DNA of 56,176 bases from Candidatus Omnitrophota bacterium (GCA_016929115.1 JAFGJL010000079.1:1-56176); one strand, 5' to 3'. Shown: positions 10,101-18,959, numbered from the stretch's first letter. Translations and numbers: made by a program. Notes: a model not told the origin generated them from the sequence alone.

Positions 10101-10323
10101 TGACCGTCCCGACCGCTTCCTCGACCGGCTTGGTGATCAGGGTCTCTATCTCTTCGGGCGCGGCGTTCTCGTAAGGAGTGATGACAGTCAGTTGCGGATA
10201 AACGATCTGTGGGAAGAGCTCCTGGGGAAGGAGCTCTAGCGATATGATGCCGAAAATAAGTATGCCCGTGACGATCATGATGACCGTTACAGGCCTTTCG
10301 ACGGAGAATCTGGCTAGGTTCAT
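7138..10323 (-). CDS. RND-family efflux permease (first permease of the operon)
   Basis: 1061 aa; FSVERPVTVIM, FGVGSLVDCAIVVVENIF, GGIVVNNAIVLIDCIN, RLRPILMTSVTTILGLVPMA. Confidence 0.94.
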   Translation of the reverse strand: MNLARFSVERPVTVIMIVTGILIFGIISLELLPQELFPQIVYPQLTVITPYENAAPEEIETLITKPVEEAVGTVSGVKRIHSISREGLSMVIAEFGWNQNINFAALGMREKIDLIKERLPREAEEPVVLPFNPFDKPILILSVTTSIERSPVLLRELIRRMIKDELEKVEGVASATISGGLEREIQVDVSQDKIFARNIPILDVSKAVTNANLNYPAGTIKESFYEYLIRTLGEFEYVRDIENIAVGSEAATGQEGPYRGQPEMSMAQRSPISRDRRLIYLRDVATVTDTVKERTSYSRYNGRENLSIAIQKQALGNTVRTISKVKKKLEEMRPDIPKDIDIAVVYDQSEFIKSSIAGVWNAAWQGGVLVFLVLYYFLRNFWSAFIVTLTIPISVMSTFALMFFSGVTINMMSLGGLAFGVGSLVDCAIVVVENIFRHMQMGESPKDAAVAGANEVTVAISGSILTTIVVFLPLIFVVGIIGQISKDFALTVTFSLLASLVASMTIIPLLSSRGVKMGKGVTLEDENDLSKLDTTGAMAKLRKFYGGLLQVYIAQRKKAYSLTFMIFLASMSLFIFMDKELMPKVDTGQFMIKIDMPAGTRVDVTNALSDAIEKYILTIPQVDNVNTTVGSSREATTKHVLERLGPHQAEIAINLKKKRKLKTNDVVQIIKNHIGGMDVGDARIEYGLQENVLATGFAAAAPVTIDIKGPKLNKLESLAREIQKRLSGIPGVYGVKSDMAEASPETKIFIDKDRASLYGLSVTDIAQTALIGLKGVIASKFKEKGQEFNIRVRMQEKDRDDFAKLGRLQIQSPSGISVPLSNVARFGKGKGPSEIKRSNQQRTVLVYANIYDRPLKDVTQDVNAMLDGLDVPKDYTVKLAGQTEEMKESFVSLQNAITAAFLLVYMIMAALFESLWQPLIIMFTIPLSLIGVAVALFVTRTSVSAYVLMGVGVLGGIVVNNAIVLIDCINLFLSKGMSVRDAVVNSSKIRLRPILMTSVTTILGLVPMAFLGGEGSELRAPMAITVMGGLAISTFLTLIVIPTLYLTVTEWRDKVFKRKKK

Positions 10324-10355
10324 GGCAAAACCTTCTTAAAATAGGTAAAATAGGT

Positions 10356-10423
10356 AAAATAGGGACAGACACCTATTTTATAGGTCGCGATAGACGCAGA
10401 AAATAGGTGTCTGTCCCTATTTT
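10356..10423. repeat. REP/BIME-like perfect 24-bp inverted repeat
   Basis: AAAATAGGGACAGACACCTATTTT (10356-10379) and AAAATAGGTGTCTGTCCCTATTTT (10400-10423), 20-nt spacer; preceded by short AAAATAGGT tandem copies. Confidence 0.9.
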
Positions 10424-11718
10424 CAAATAAGGCCTTCCTGGACTTCCGCTATCTCGACTTTTGTCTTGTCTTTCAACTCTTCCTGTATCTCGACAATGAT
10501 GAGTTCGTCCTCTTTAAGCCCTTCCGCTATCTCGACAAGGTCCTGAGTCATATACCCGACTTTAACCTTTCTTATCTCCACAATCCCGTATTCGACCCTT
10601 TCCTCCGGCTTCAGCTCGGGCTTCGGCGCCTCTTTCTTCTTACCCAGGCCGAAGAATCCCCTCTTTCCCTTCGGAGCCTTTTCGGCACCCTCCTGTTGGG
10701 GCTCTTCCTTATTTACGACGTACACAAAATAATCCTGCTCTTTTTTCTTGAGCGCGGACGACGGGATGACAAGGGCGTCTTTCTTCTCGTAAGTAGCGAT
10801 GAGCGCTCTGACGAACATGCCGGGCTTTAAAAGCTCGTCTCTATTCTCAAGCTCGACCTTGATGACCTCGGTCCTCGAGCGCCCTTCGATGATGGGCGCC
10901 ATGCGGTCGACCACGCCGCTGAACGTTTTCGTCGGGTAGGCATCGACGAACACTTCGGCCCTCTGGCCGAGCGCCACCTTCGGGATGTCCCTCTCGATGA
11001 TATTGAACTCGGCATAAACCTTGTCGATCGTGATGAACGTGCCTATCCTCTGCTCGTAGCTGGGGTTAAAATAGCTGCCGACATCCATCAGTTTGGAACC
11101 GAGTAGCCCGTTCGACATCGCGTAGATATTGGTCTTGTCAAGCTCGCTCTTGGCCGATTCGTACTCCAACTTTGACTGGTCGAGCTTGATCTGGTTTATT
11201 GCCCCTATTTCGAAGAGTTTTTGCTGCTTATTGAGCTCCACCTCGGCGTATTTCAGCTTCAGGAGCGCGTCCCTCTGGACAAGGCTCGCTATGATGTCGC
11301 CCTCCTGCACCCTTTCTCCCTCCTCAAAGTTGAAGCTTTCGACGATGCCCGGCACCTGGAACTTAAGGTCTATCTCCTTAAAGCCTTTGACGTTCCCCAT
11401 CGCCGGCAGCGTATCCTTAAAATCAGTCCGCTTTATCTTCATGACCTTGACCGGTATCGCCTCTTCCTCGAACGTGATCGCCGCGGCCTTCTTCGCGGCT
11501 TCCGGCTTCTTCTTAAAGAGCGCCTTTTGGACGTTGCCGAACATGCGCGCCAGGATTATCAGGGCGACGATCGCTATCAACAGGGTAAATATGAATTTCT
11601 TTTTCGCCGCCGGAGTCTTCAGGTCAGGCCTGGGTATCTTCGCTTTTACAAGGAGGCCTTTGATCTTCAAAGCGAAACCGGCCAAAAGAGTCTTCATTTT
11701 CGCCATCATTTCTTTCAT
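10423..11718 (-). CDS. RND efflux periplasmic adaptor (HlyD/MFP family)
   Basis: 431 aa; N-terminal TM helix, lipoyl/barrel-like GIVESFNFEEGERVQEGDIIASL and ..GVVDRMAPIIEGRSRTEVIKVELENRDELLKPGMFVRA. Confidence 0.9.
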   Translation of the reverse strand: MKEMMAKMKTLLAGFALKIKGLLVKAKIPRPDLKTPAAKKKFIFTLLIAIVALIILARMFGNVQKALFKKKPEAAKKAAAITFEEEAIPVKVMKIKRTDFKDTLPAMGNVKGFKEIDLKFQVPGIVESFNFEEGERVQEGDIIASLVQRDALLKLKYAEVELNKQQKLFEIGAINQIKLDQSKLEYESAKSELDKTNIYAMSNGLLGSKLMDVGSYFNPSYEQRIGTFITIDKVYAEFNIIERDIPKVALGQRAEVFVDAYPTKTFSGVVDRMAPIIEGRSRTEVIKVELENRDELLKPGMFVRALIATYEKKDALVIPSSALKKKEQDYFVYVVNKEEPQQEGAEKAPKGKRGFFGLGKKKEAPKPELKPEERVEYGIVEIRKVKVGYMTQDLVEIAEGLKEDELIIVEIQEELKDKTKVEIAEVQEGLI

Positions 11719-11730
11719 ATACGCTGCCCC

Positions 11731-13683
11731 TTATTTTTTCGCGGCACTTCCCGGTTCCTCTTCAAGCTTCAGGTAATCCTCGAGGCCGACCGCCTTGTTT
11801 ATGCTCGCCACAGAAACGTAGTAATCGTTCATCGCCTGCGAATGGCCGAACTTCTCCTGGCCCAGCTTTGTCATGCTCTCTATGACGTCAGAATCGAGCG
11901 CCTCATCCATCTGCCGCCTGAACTTCATGAACTCCAGGTCCTTGGTCTGGTATTCGACCTTCTTTAACGCTGTGTCTATCTCTATCAGGGATTTCTGGTA
12001 ATTGAAGCACCCCTCCTTGACCTCGAGCGTGACGTCCTGCTTTACTTTGACGAACTCCTGTTTTGCCCTGCTGAGGTCTATGTCCGCGGACTGTTTGTCA
12101 GAGAAGTATTTGAGGTTGTCCAGGAGGTTCAGTGTCACTGTCGTCGTCGTGGCTTGCGTGCCCTGGTACGTGCTCACGACCGGCACCCATTGTTCTCTAG
12201 TCTGCGAATATTCCATGGTGTTGCCCCAGGCCGGCATGCTGGCTTTTATGCCTGCATACCACTGCTGGCTGAGCTTCCGCTCCACATCCCCCGTGACCGG
12301 CGTATAATCGAAATCCTCCGCGACGTAATGCTCTTTCGCCATGCCCCAGTTGCCCATGAAGTCGATCTTGGGCCAGCCCTTCGCCTTCGCGACGTCCTTC
12401 TCGTATTTGTAATATTCTATGCTCATCGCGTTTATCGCTATTTCCGGCCTGTACATGAAGGCGGCCCGGAGCGTCCGCTCGAAATCCACGTTAAAACGCC
12501 TGAACTTGAACTTAGGCGCGATGCTCACGCGGTCATTGGGAGCCAGGTACATCGCCTGCTTCAGGATCAGCTCGGCCACTTCGACGTCACCTTCGGCCGA
12601 AACAAGCTGAAAATGCGTCTGGTTGGTCTTTGCCTCGACGTTCAGCGCCTCTATCTTTGAGACGAGGCCCTCTTCCGCCTCTTTCTTTGTCATCCCCGCG
12701 ATCTTGCCTATCTCCGCGGCAAGCTCCTTCTGGACCCTCAGGTTCTCGACGGATTTGGCGAGCGAGAAATACGCCCTCCTCACCTGGAGCACCAGCTCGT
12801 TCCTTATGCGATCGTAATCCTTCTTGACAATTGACAAGTTAGTCTCAGCTTGCTTCATCGTGAAGAAAAGCTCGCCGCCGTGGAATATGGGCTGCTGGCC
12901 TTCCATATATTCCTTCTTGCCGTAATACCTCTGCCCGTTGATCCTGCCGGTATATTCCTGCCAGACGGCCTTGAAGGTCGGGAGCATGTTGCGCCGCGCT
13001 TCCCACACACGCATCTCGGCAAGCTTCACGCTCTTGGTCGCGACCTGCAGTTGAAGGCTGTTCGCTACGGCCGTCTCTATGCACTCGTCAAGGCTCATGA
13101 GGGTCGGCTCCTTCGGCGCCTCGCCCTCTCCGATGTAGCCCACATCCTTATACCAGCGCGCCTTCTGCTCCTGCCTGGCCTCTTGCTTCCTTAATGCCGC
13201 TTCCGCCTTGCGCTTCTTTCCGGCTTCGAGCTGCTCCTTTTTGCGCTCAGCGGCCGCGGCCTTTTTCTTCGCTTGGCGGACCAACCTTTCCTGCTCGGCC
13301 TCTGCCTTGCGCTTCTTTTCTTCCGCCAGTTTTGCCTCGGCTGCCGCCTCTCTTTTGAGGCGCTCGACCTCTTCTTTTTCGGCTCGAAGCGCCTTCTTTC
13401 TAGCCTCAGCCTCGATGCGCGCCTCTTCCAGCAGCTCTTTTTCCAGCCTCTTTGCCTCTTCCTTTGCGGCGCGCTCCCATTCTTCACGCTCGGCTTTTGA
13501 CTTTTCGGCAAGCTCCTTTTCCTGACGCGCAAGAAGCTCTTCTTCGAGGGAGGCTTTTCCGGCCTCCGCTGCCTGCGCCAACACCGGTCCGCGGCACGGA
13601 AAAGAATAGGCGCTAAAAATGGTTATCGAGCATACTATACCTATAGTTGCGAGTCGCTTAATGTGCGCTGCTATCATTTTCAT
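11731..13683 (-). CDS. TolC-family outer-membrane efflux protein with a long charged N-terminal helix
   Basis: 650 aa; about 150-aa Lys/Glu/Ala-rich TolA-like segment followed by a TolC-like domain (SLDECIETAVANSLQLQVATKSVKLAEMRVWEARRNMLPTF). Confidence 0.85.
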   Translation of the reverse strand: MKMIAAHIKRLATIGIVCSITIFSAYSFPCRGPVLAQAAEAGKASLEEELLARQEKELAEKSKAEREEWERAAKEEAKRLEKELLEEARIEAEARKKALRAEKEEVERLKREAAAEAKLAEEKKRKAEAEQERLVRQAKKKAAAAERKKEQLEAGKKRKAEAALRKQEARQEQKARWYKDVGYIGEGEAPKEPTLMSLDECIETAVANSLQLQVATKSVKLAEMRVWEARRNMLPTFKAVWQEYTGRINGQRYYGKKEYMEGQQPIFHGGELFFTMKQAETNLSIVKKDYDRIRNELVLQVRRAYFSLAKSVENLRVQKELAAEIGKIAGMTKKEAEEGLVSKIEALNVEAKTNQTHFQLVSAEGDVEVAELILKQAMYLAPNDRVSIAPKFKFRRFNVDFERTLRAAFMYRPEIAINAMSIEYYKYEKDVAKAKGWPKIDFMGNWGMAKEHYVAEDFDYTPVTGDVERKLSQQWYAGIKASMPAWGNTMEYSQTREQWVPVVSTYQGTQATTTTVTLNLLDNLKYFSDKQSADIDLSRAKQEFVKVKQDVTLEVKEGCFNYQKSLIEIDTALKKVEYQTKDLEFMKFRRQMDEALDSDVIESMTKLGQEKFGHSQAMNDYYVSVASINKAVGLEDYLKLEEEPGSAAKK

Positions 13684-13701
13684 TAATTCATACCTCTATA
13701 A

Positions 13702-14067
13702 TCAGGCGACCGTGCCTTCGGCGCCGGTTTTGCCATGGCCCTCTTGAGCCCTCTTCTTCCTGTATTCCCTCATATAGTCCTTCATATACTGCCGGTGCCG
13801 GTCCCTGTGTTCTTCGCGGTAAAGCTTGAGGTACTCCTGGTGCTTCTTGCGCCAGTCAAGGGACCGCTGCCTGCACGTCTCTTTCCATGACGTGTCCTGG
13901 CTCTCCTTATATTTGAAGTAATTGGGGTTGCGGTTCCGCCATTTTTTCATGTTGTCGAGCTGACGCTGGTACTGGCATTCAAGGGACGAGCAAACGGTCT
14001 GGTTGGAACGGTATTTGTTCGGAATAAAAGACTTTCCGCAGATCTTACATGTCCTTTCTTCGGCCAT
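13702..14067 (-). CDS. Small Zn-ribbon/basic-helix protein of unknown function
   Basis: 121 aa; CKICGKSF...CSSLEC followed by a repetitive basic/aromatic helix (WRNRNPNYFKYKE..LDWRKKHQEYLKLYREEHRDRHRQYMKDYMREYRKKR). Confidence 0.7.
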   Translation of the reverse strand: MAEERTCKICGKSFIPNKYRSNQTVCSSLECQYQRQLDNMKKWRNRNPNYFKYKESQDTSWKETCRQRSLDWRKKHQEYLKLYREEHRDRHRQYMKDYMREYRKKRAQEGHGKTGAEGTVA

Positions 14068-14082
14068 ATATTACCTTTCTTT

Positions 14083-15246
14083 TTAAGCTTTTAAGAAGAC
14101 TTCCCTCACTGCTAGGGAAGCCGCCCCCAGGCTAACCGCATCCGCGCCGAGGGCGCTCGGTATTATCTTCACCATTTCAGCCTGTTCCCGGAACGCGAAC
14201 TTCTTTACCGCGTCCCGTATCGGGCCCAGGACAAGCTCTCCGGCCTTTTCGATGCCTCCGCCGACGACGACCATCTCGGGGTTGAAGAGGTTCACAAGGT
14301 AGGCGATGCGCACTCCGAGGTTCTTGCCGGCGTTTTCTACGATGTAAGAAGCGATCTCATCGCGCCCGATTGCCGCCTGTATGACGACGTCAAGCGAGAT
14401 ATTCTCCATCTTGCCTTTCGCGAGCGCCACCATGGTGGTCCCGACGCCTTTTTCGATCTCGGCCTTCGCGGTCTCGGTGATGCATATCCCGGACCCCCAC
14501 GGCCGCAGGTACTGGGCGTCGCGCGCGAAGATGCTCTCCTCTTTTGTCCGGTATTCGTGGTAAAGCTCTATCTCACCGGCTGTCCCTCCGGCGCCGAAAT
14601 ATATATCGCCGCTTACCACTATGCCGCAACCGCTGTCGGAATACATATAGAGGAGGTCCTCGACGTCAGCGTCGGCATTGAGCTTCTTTTCGCCGTAGGC
14701 CGCGCAGGCGGCGTCGCTTCCGATATATGTCCCGATCCCGACCTTATTTATGGCATCCCTGAGCGCCCAATCATTTACCGCGACCCCGACCCCCATCGCC
14801 TTGACAGCGCCCTTTTCGACGCCCGCCTTGCCGCAGAGGTCGGCCACGAGTTTCTTGAGCGCTGTTACAAGCTCATCGGCGCTGCCGGCCGGCCGCTCAG
14901 ATTCTGCCTTTGCTACGGGTTTTAACGAAATGTCTATCATAGCTGCGCGCAATTTAGCGGCGCCGACATCGATGCCGATCGCGTAAGCGCCTTTCGTATT
15001 CAGCTCGACAAGCTCGGCGCGCCTGCCGCCGCTCGAAACGTCCGGGCCTGTTTCGACGACAATATTCTCATCCATGAATTTCTTGACATAATTGGAGATG
15101 GAGACGATGTTGATATCCGTGACTTTGGATATGTCGGCCCTTGATATACGGCCTTCTTTTCTGATGAGTTCGAGGATAGTAAGGTTCTTCCGCTCCTTGT
15201 CTGAAAGGGCATGATGGCTGAAGAGACCTTCGCGGTTTTTTTCCAT
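14083..15246 (-). CDS. ROK family transcriptional regulator
   Basis: 387 aa; N-terminal winged HTH (ILELIRKEGRISRADISKVTDINIVSISNYVKKF) plus ROK domain (GIDVGAAKLRAAMIDISL; NLFNPEMVVVGGGIEKAG). Confidence 0.87.
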   Translation of the reverse strand: MEKNREGLFSHHALSDKERKNLTILELIRKEGRISRADISKVTDINIVSISNYVKKFMDENIVVETGPDVSSGGRRAELVELNTKGAYAIGIDVGAAKLRAAMIDISLKPVAKAESERPAGSADELVTALKKLVADLCGKAGVEKGAVKAMGVGVAVNDWALRDAINKVGIGTYIGSDAACAAYGEKKLNADADVEDLLYMYSDSGCGIVVSGDIYFGAGGTAGEIELYHEYRTKEESIFARDAQYLRPWGSGICITETAKAEIEKGVGTTMVALAKGKMENISLDVVIQAAIGRDEIASYIVENAGKNLGVRIAYLVNLFNPEMVVVGGGIEKAGELVLGPIRDAVKKFAFREQAEMVKIIPSALGADAVSLGAASLAVREVFLKA

Positions 15247-15265
15247 TATGTTATCCTAACTTAAT

Positions 15266-15280
15266 AGTTAGTAACTAACT
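15266..15280. promoter_or_regulatory. Putative ROK operator palindrome
   Basis: AGTTAG-TAA-CTAACT, just downstream of the -10 box of the ROK gene. Confidence 0.55.
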
Positions 15281-15287
15281 TTTTTTA

Positions 15288-15316
15288 AGTATACTTTATA
15301 TTGGAACAAATGTCAA
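15288..15316 (-). promoter_or_regulatory. Sigma70-type promoter of the ROK gene
   Basis: Minus strand TTGACA-N17-TATACT. Confidence 0.7.
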
Positions 15317-15332
15317 TCCATAATTCTAAAAT

Positions 15333-15391
15333 AAAAAACCCCGCTGTCATCTTTAGATTGTTCTAACCCAAAGACATCTACGGGGTTTTTT
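15333..15391 (-). terminator. Intrinsic terminator of the polysaccharide operon
   Basis: AAAAAACCCCG ... CGGGGTTTTTT, just after the stop at 15398 (minus). Confidence 0.75.
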
Positions 15392-15397
15392 AAGCGA

Positions 15398-16447
15398 TTA
15401 TTGCTCGTCAGTCCACCCGCTCTGGCGGCGGCTGCCGATGACGATGAGGACGCCTATTATGATAAAGATGATCGCCGCCTGCGAGAGGGTAAAGAAAGCT
15501 TCGATGAAACTATTACGGCTCACCATGAGCGCGCTTAATCCCAGCGCGAACGTGACGAGATATATGAAGAGAACGGCGCCGGTCCTTGTAAGGCCGAGCT
15601 CGACTAAATAATGGTGAAAATGGTCCCTTCCGCCGTATTTGAGCCACTCCACGAACGTCTTGACCCTGCCCTGGGCTATCCTCATTATGGTAGTGAAGAC
15701 CATATCAAATATCGGCACGCCGAGTATCAGTATGGGGATCGATATCTTCACGATGCTGTCCTCGGCCCAAGAGCCCGTGGTGGCTATGGAGGCGATGGTG
15801 AAGCCCAAAAGGGTGCTCCCCGCGTCCCCGAGGAATATCTTGGCGTGTTTGAAATTATAGGGCAGGAACCCCAGGCATGAGGCCATCAGGGCTACCGATA
15901 AAAGGGCTATCTGGGATTGCCCGGTCTTGAACAATATGACCGCGAAGAAGAAAAGATTAATGGCCGCGGAGCCGGTCGCCAGCCCATCCATGCCGTCGAG
16001 ATAATTGCAAGCGTTCGTGACACCCACTATCCAGAAGAGGGTAATGACGATCTCTAGCGCATCCCAATATATGCCATGCGGAAGGAACTCGATGCGCTGG
16101 CCGAAGATGATGACGATGTAAGCGGCGATTATCTGGACCAAAAGGCGGAACTGGGCGCTTAATTTCCATATATCGTCGGCCAGCCCCAGCAGGAAGATCA
16201 TGGTCGAGCCGACCAGAAGCGGCAGATACAGGCAGGCGCTCTTCGGGTTGAGCGCAAGGCCGGCGATGAGCCCCAGGTATATCGCCGCGCCGCCCAAAAG
16301 CGGCATCACCTTCCTGTGGATCTTGCGCGCATCCGGCATATCGACGATCTTCAGCCTTACAGCCAGTATCCGTAAGGCTGGAGTGGCAACATACGCCACC
16401 AGGAACGAGCTCAGTATTGTTATGCAAACCTGTACCGGTTCCGCCAT
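15398..16447 (-). CDS. Undecaprenyl-phosphate sugar-1-phosphate transferase (WecA/MraY-like)
   Basis: Start MAEPVQ at 16447 preferred over the listed ORF start; multi-TM, VDMPDARKIHRKVMPLLGG, NACNYLDGMDGLATG, GDAGSTLLGF. Confidence 0.88.
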   Translation of the reverse strand: MAEPVQVCITILSSFLVAYVATPALRILAVRLKIVDMPDARKIHRKVMPLLGGAAIYLGLIAGLALNPKSACLYLPLLVGSTMIFLLGLADDIWKLSAQFRLLVQIIAAYIVIIFGQRIEFLPHGIYWDALEIVITLFWIVGVTNACNYLDGMDGLATGSAAINLFFFAVILFKTGQSQIALLSVALMASCLGFLPYNFKHAKIFLGDAGSTLLGFTIASIATTGSWAEDSIVKISIPILILGVPIFDMVFTTIMRIAQGRVKTFVEWLKYGGRDHFHHYLVELGLTRTGAVLFIYLVTFALGLSALMVSRNSFIEAFFTLSQAAIIFIIIGVLIVIGSRRQSGWTDEQ

Positions 16448-16455
16448 ATGCCCTT

Positions 16456-17073
16456 TTAACTTATTTTCCTTAATACGCGCAGGGACCTGAAGCCTTCGGC
16501 ATATTTTACCCTGCCTTGAAAACCCCGGAAAGTGGCGCACGACTTGGCGCTTTCCAGGATAGTGAGGTTCCTGACCCTCGTCTTGTCTATCTGCGAGTTG
16601 TGGAGCTCCAGAAGGTGTAATTTCTTGTCGAGCACGTCTTCGATATCGACAAACGTGGCCGGGTCAAAATTATATGTCGTCGGAACTTCGAAAAAGAGCA
16701 CCTCGTGCACATACCTGGTCGCAGATATAGCCGCAAGGGCCACTCCGCGGTGGTCCTGATGGATGTCTTCGTGATAATTCAAGAACACGATATCCGGCTT
16801 GACCTTCTGGACGACACCGTCTATCTTCCATATGAGCTGCCTGCTACTCGTCACTTCGGTATCGATAAAATCCCCCCAGAAGACCTCCCTCGCGCCCATG
16901 GACTTAGCCGATTCCTGCTGCTCCTTTCGCCTCGTGCCGGGCTCCCCGCCAAAACTTCCATCCGTCGCGATGAAAAGGTCCACGTTGTGGCCGGCCCGAG
17001 CGTATTTTATGAGGGTCCCGCCGCAGCCGAATTCTATATCATCCGGATGGGCCCCGATCGCCAGTATGTTCAT
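16456..17073 (-). CDS. PIG-L/LmbE family deacetylase
   Basis: Start MNILAIGAHPDDIEFGCGGTL at 17073; HQDHRG motif; ATGA overlap with the upstream gene. Confidence 0.9.
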   Translation of the reverse strand: MNILAIGAHPDDIEFGCGGTLIKYARAGHNVDLFIATDGSFGGEPGTRRKEQQESAKSMGAREVFWGDFIDTEVTSSRQLIWKIDGVVQKVKPDIVFLNYHEDIHQDHRGVALAAISATRYVHEVLFFEVPTTYNFDPATFVDIEDVLDKKLHLLELHNSQIDKTRVRNLTILESAKSCATFRGFQGRVKYAEGFRSLRVLRKIS

Positions 17074-17747
17074 GTAATAAACCTCCCTTCGTTGAAAAGC
17101 AGGTCCAGCGCCGACATGTAAGGAATAAAATCGCTCTTGTCTTTCATGAACTGCTGCCTGTATACGGGATGCTTGTAATCCTGGTAGGCAAGCTTTATCC
17201 CGGCCCGGCCGAACTTTTCCTCGTCGAGATAATCCCTGCCTCCGGCGCCGGAAAGATATGTATCCGCCTTCAGCTTTCGGCATATATCGATGATGCGGTC
17301 CGTCTTGGCCGAGCGTATATCGAGTTCCGCCTCGAAGGAAAGCGGCGTGGATATGGAAAATTTTTCCAGTAAATATTTTATGATGTGCGTGCTGAGATCC
17401 GTGAGCCGCTCCCACTGCCTCTTGTAAACATCCTCAAAGAACGGAAAATGCTCATTGAAAAACGGCGCCCGGCCGTACCAGGACCTAAGGCTCTCCAGAT
17501 GCTGATTTTGCCAACCGGCGGAATTATCGATAAGGACATCGCATATCTTCTGCCGCTCGCCGTGACGGGATACCACCGGCACGGTCAGCCACATCCACCC
17601 GTCCTTGGTCCTGATCTTGTTGCGGTTCTGGAATTCGCGTTCCTTGTACTGGACCCGGTCCAAAAAGACGAAGGCGTCGCTTTTGGCTATCTTATCGAAA
17701 TATCCCAGCCACGGCAGGTACTGAGGCTGGTGCACTGCTACTATCAT
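17070..17747 (-). CDS. WbqC-like family protein
   Basis: 225 aa; MIVAVHQPQYLPWLGYFDKIAKSDAFVFLDRVQYKEREFQNRNKIRTKDGWMWLTVPV. Confidence 0.88.
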   Translation of the reverse strand: MIVAVHQPQYLPWLGYFDKIAKSDAFVFLDRVQYKEREFQNRNKIRTKDGWMWLTVPVVSRHGERQKICDVLIDNSAGWQNQHLESLRSWYGRAPFFNEHFPFFEDVYKRQWERLTDLSTHIIKYLLEKFSISTPLSFEAELDIRSAKTDRIIDICRKLKADTYLSGAGGRDYLDEEKFGRAGIKLAYQDYKHPVYRQQFMKDKSDFIPYMSALDLLFNEGRFIT

Positions 17748-18925
17748 GGTTTATTATACCTTACTTTATTTTGCCCGTCCAGTATCGCCTGATAGAGCGC
17801 GGATATGTTACCGACCATCATATCCGAGCTGAACTTGCCCCTGACCCACGCCTTGCCATTCTCGCCCATCCGTGACCGGCTGTCCTTGTCCGACAAAAGC
17901 GCTATGATCGCGCCGCTCAGCGCGCGGCTGTCAGCCGGCGGCACCAGAATGCCGGTCTCTTTGTCCTTCATGATCTCGGGTATCCCTCCGACGTTCGTCG
18001 CCACGACGGGTACCCCTGCGGCCTGCGCTTCGATGAGCACTATCCCGACCGCCTCGTTCAAGGACGGCAAGACCTCTATGTCGAATATGCGCATGACCTC
18101 CGGCACATCGTCCCTCCAGCCGGTAAATATGAAATTGCCGCTAAGCCCCAGGTCCTCGACGCCGGCCTCGATGCTGCGGCGCAGGCTGCCCTCGCCCACT
18201 ACGACGAATTTCGCGCGCGGGAATGTCTTCACCACCTCATACGCGGCCTCGACGAAGTAATACGGCCCTTTGATCGCCTCAAGGCGGCCCACCATGCCAA
18301 CTACGGATTGGTCCGGTTCTATATTTAATTCCCGGCGCGCCTTTTCCGGGTCGCCGGCCGGTTTCTCGTAATCCGATAGTTCCAGCCCCTGATATATCAC
18401 GGCCACTTTGCCATCTTTGGCCACACGGAACCTCACCATGTCCTTTTTCTCGAGTTCCGTAAGCGCGATGAACTTATCGGTGAAAAGCGTCGCGAATTTC
18501 TCGATGAGGATAATGGCCTGGCTGGTAAGCCACGTAAAATAGCCGTAAAAATTGTGGCCGTGCGGTGTATGCAGGATAGCTTTACAACCGGCAAGGCGGC
18601 CGGCGAGCCTGCCCAAAAGTCCCGCCTTCGCGGTATGGGTGTGTATGACGTCGAATCTTTCTTTTGAGAATAAACGGCAGAGCTTGACAAACGCCAATAT
18701 ATCAAAAAACGGGTTGATATCACGTTTCAAGCATGGGATGACAATTGTCCTGTCGCGGAATCTTGTTAGGAATTCCCCCGTCTTGCGGCTGGAATACTTC
18801 GTAGGTCCGGTTATCAGCCATACGTCATAAATATCCGGGTCGAGCCGCTCGCACAGCACCCTGACGATATCGGGCGCCCCGCCCCAGTCGAGGCGCGTTA
18901 TTACCTGCGCGACCTTTATCTTCAT
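17744..18925 (-). CDS. Glycosyltransferase family 4
   Basis: 393 aa; GMVGRLEAIKGPYYFVEAA, EAQAAGVPVVATNVGGIPEIM. Confidence 0.88.
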   Translation of the reverse strand: MKIKVAQVITRLDWGGAPDIVRVLCERLDPDIYDVWLITGPTKYSSRKTGEFLTRFRDRTIVIPCLKRDINPFFDILAFVKLCRLFSKERFDVIHTHTAKAGLLGRLAGRLAGCKAILHTPHGHNFYGYFTWLTSQAIILIEKFATLFTDKFIALTELEKKDMVRFRVAKDGKVAVIYQGLELSDYEKPAGDPEKARRELNIEPDQSVVGMVGRLEAIKGPYYFVEAAYEVVKTFPRAKFVVVGEGSLRRSIEAGVEDLGLSGNFIFTGWRDDVPEVMRIFDIEVLPSLNEAVGIVLIEAQAAGVPVVATNVGGIPEIMKDKETGILVPPADSRALSGAIIALLSDKDSRSRMGENGKAWVRGKFSSDMMVGNISALYQAILDGQNKVRYNKP

Positions 18926-18959
18926 AACAAACTCCCAACTCCCAACTAATGCTACTGGC

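Noticed and set aside
4820-10174. Long plus-strand ORFs (for example 4820-5404, 8305-8736, 9010-9792) opposite the RND genes
   Set aside because: They are antisense to clearly conserved RND permeases; composition looks like reverse-complement artefact of high-GC coding DNA, with no recognisable domain.
9920-10372. ORF starting in the REP-like repeat (MSVPILPILPIL...)
   Set aside because: Out-of-frame overlap with the RND permease; the N-terminus is just translated repeat sequence.
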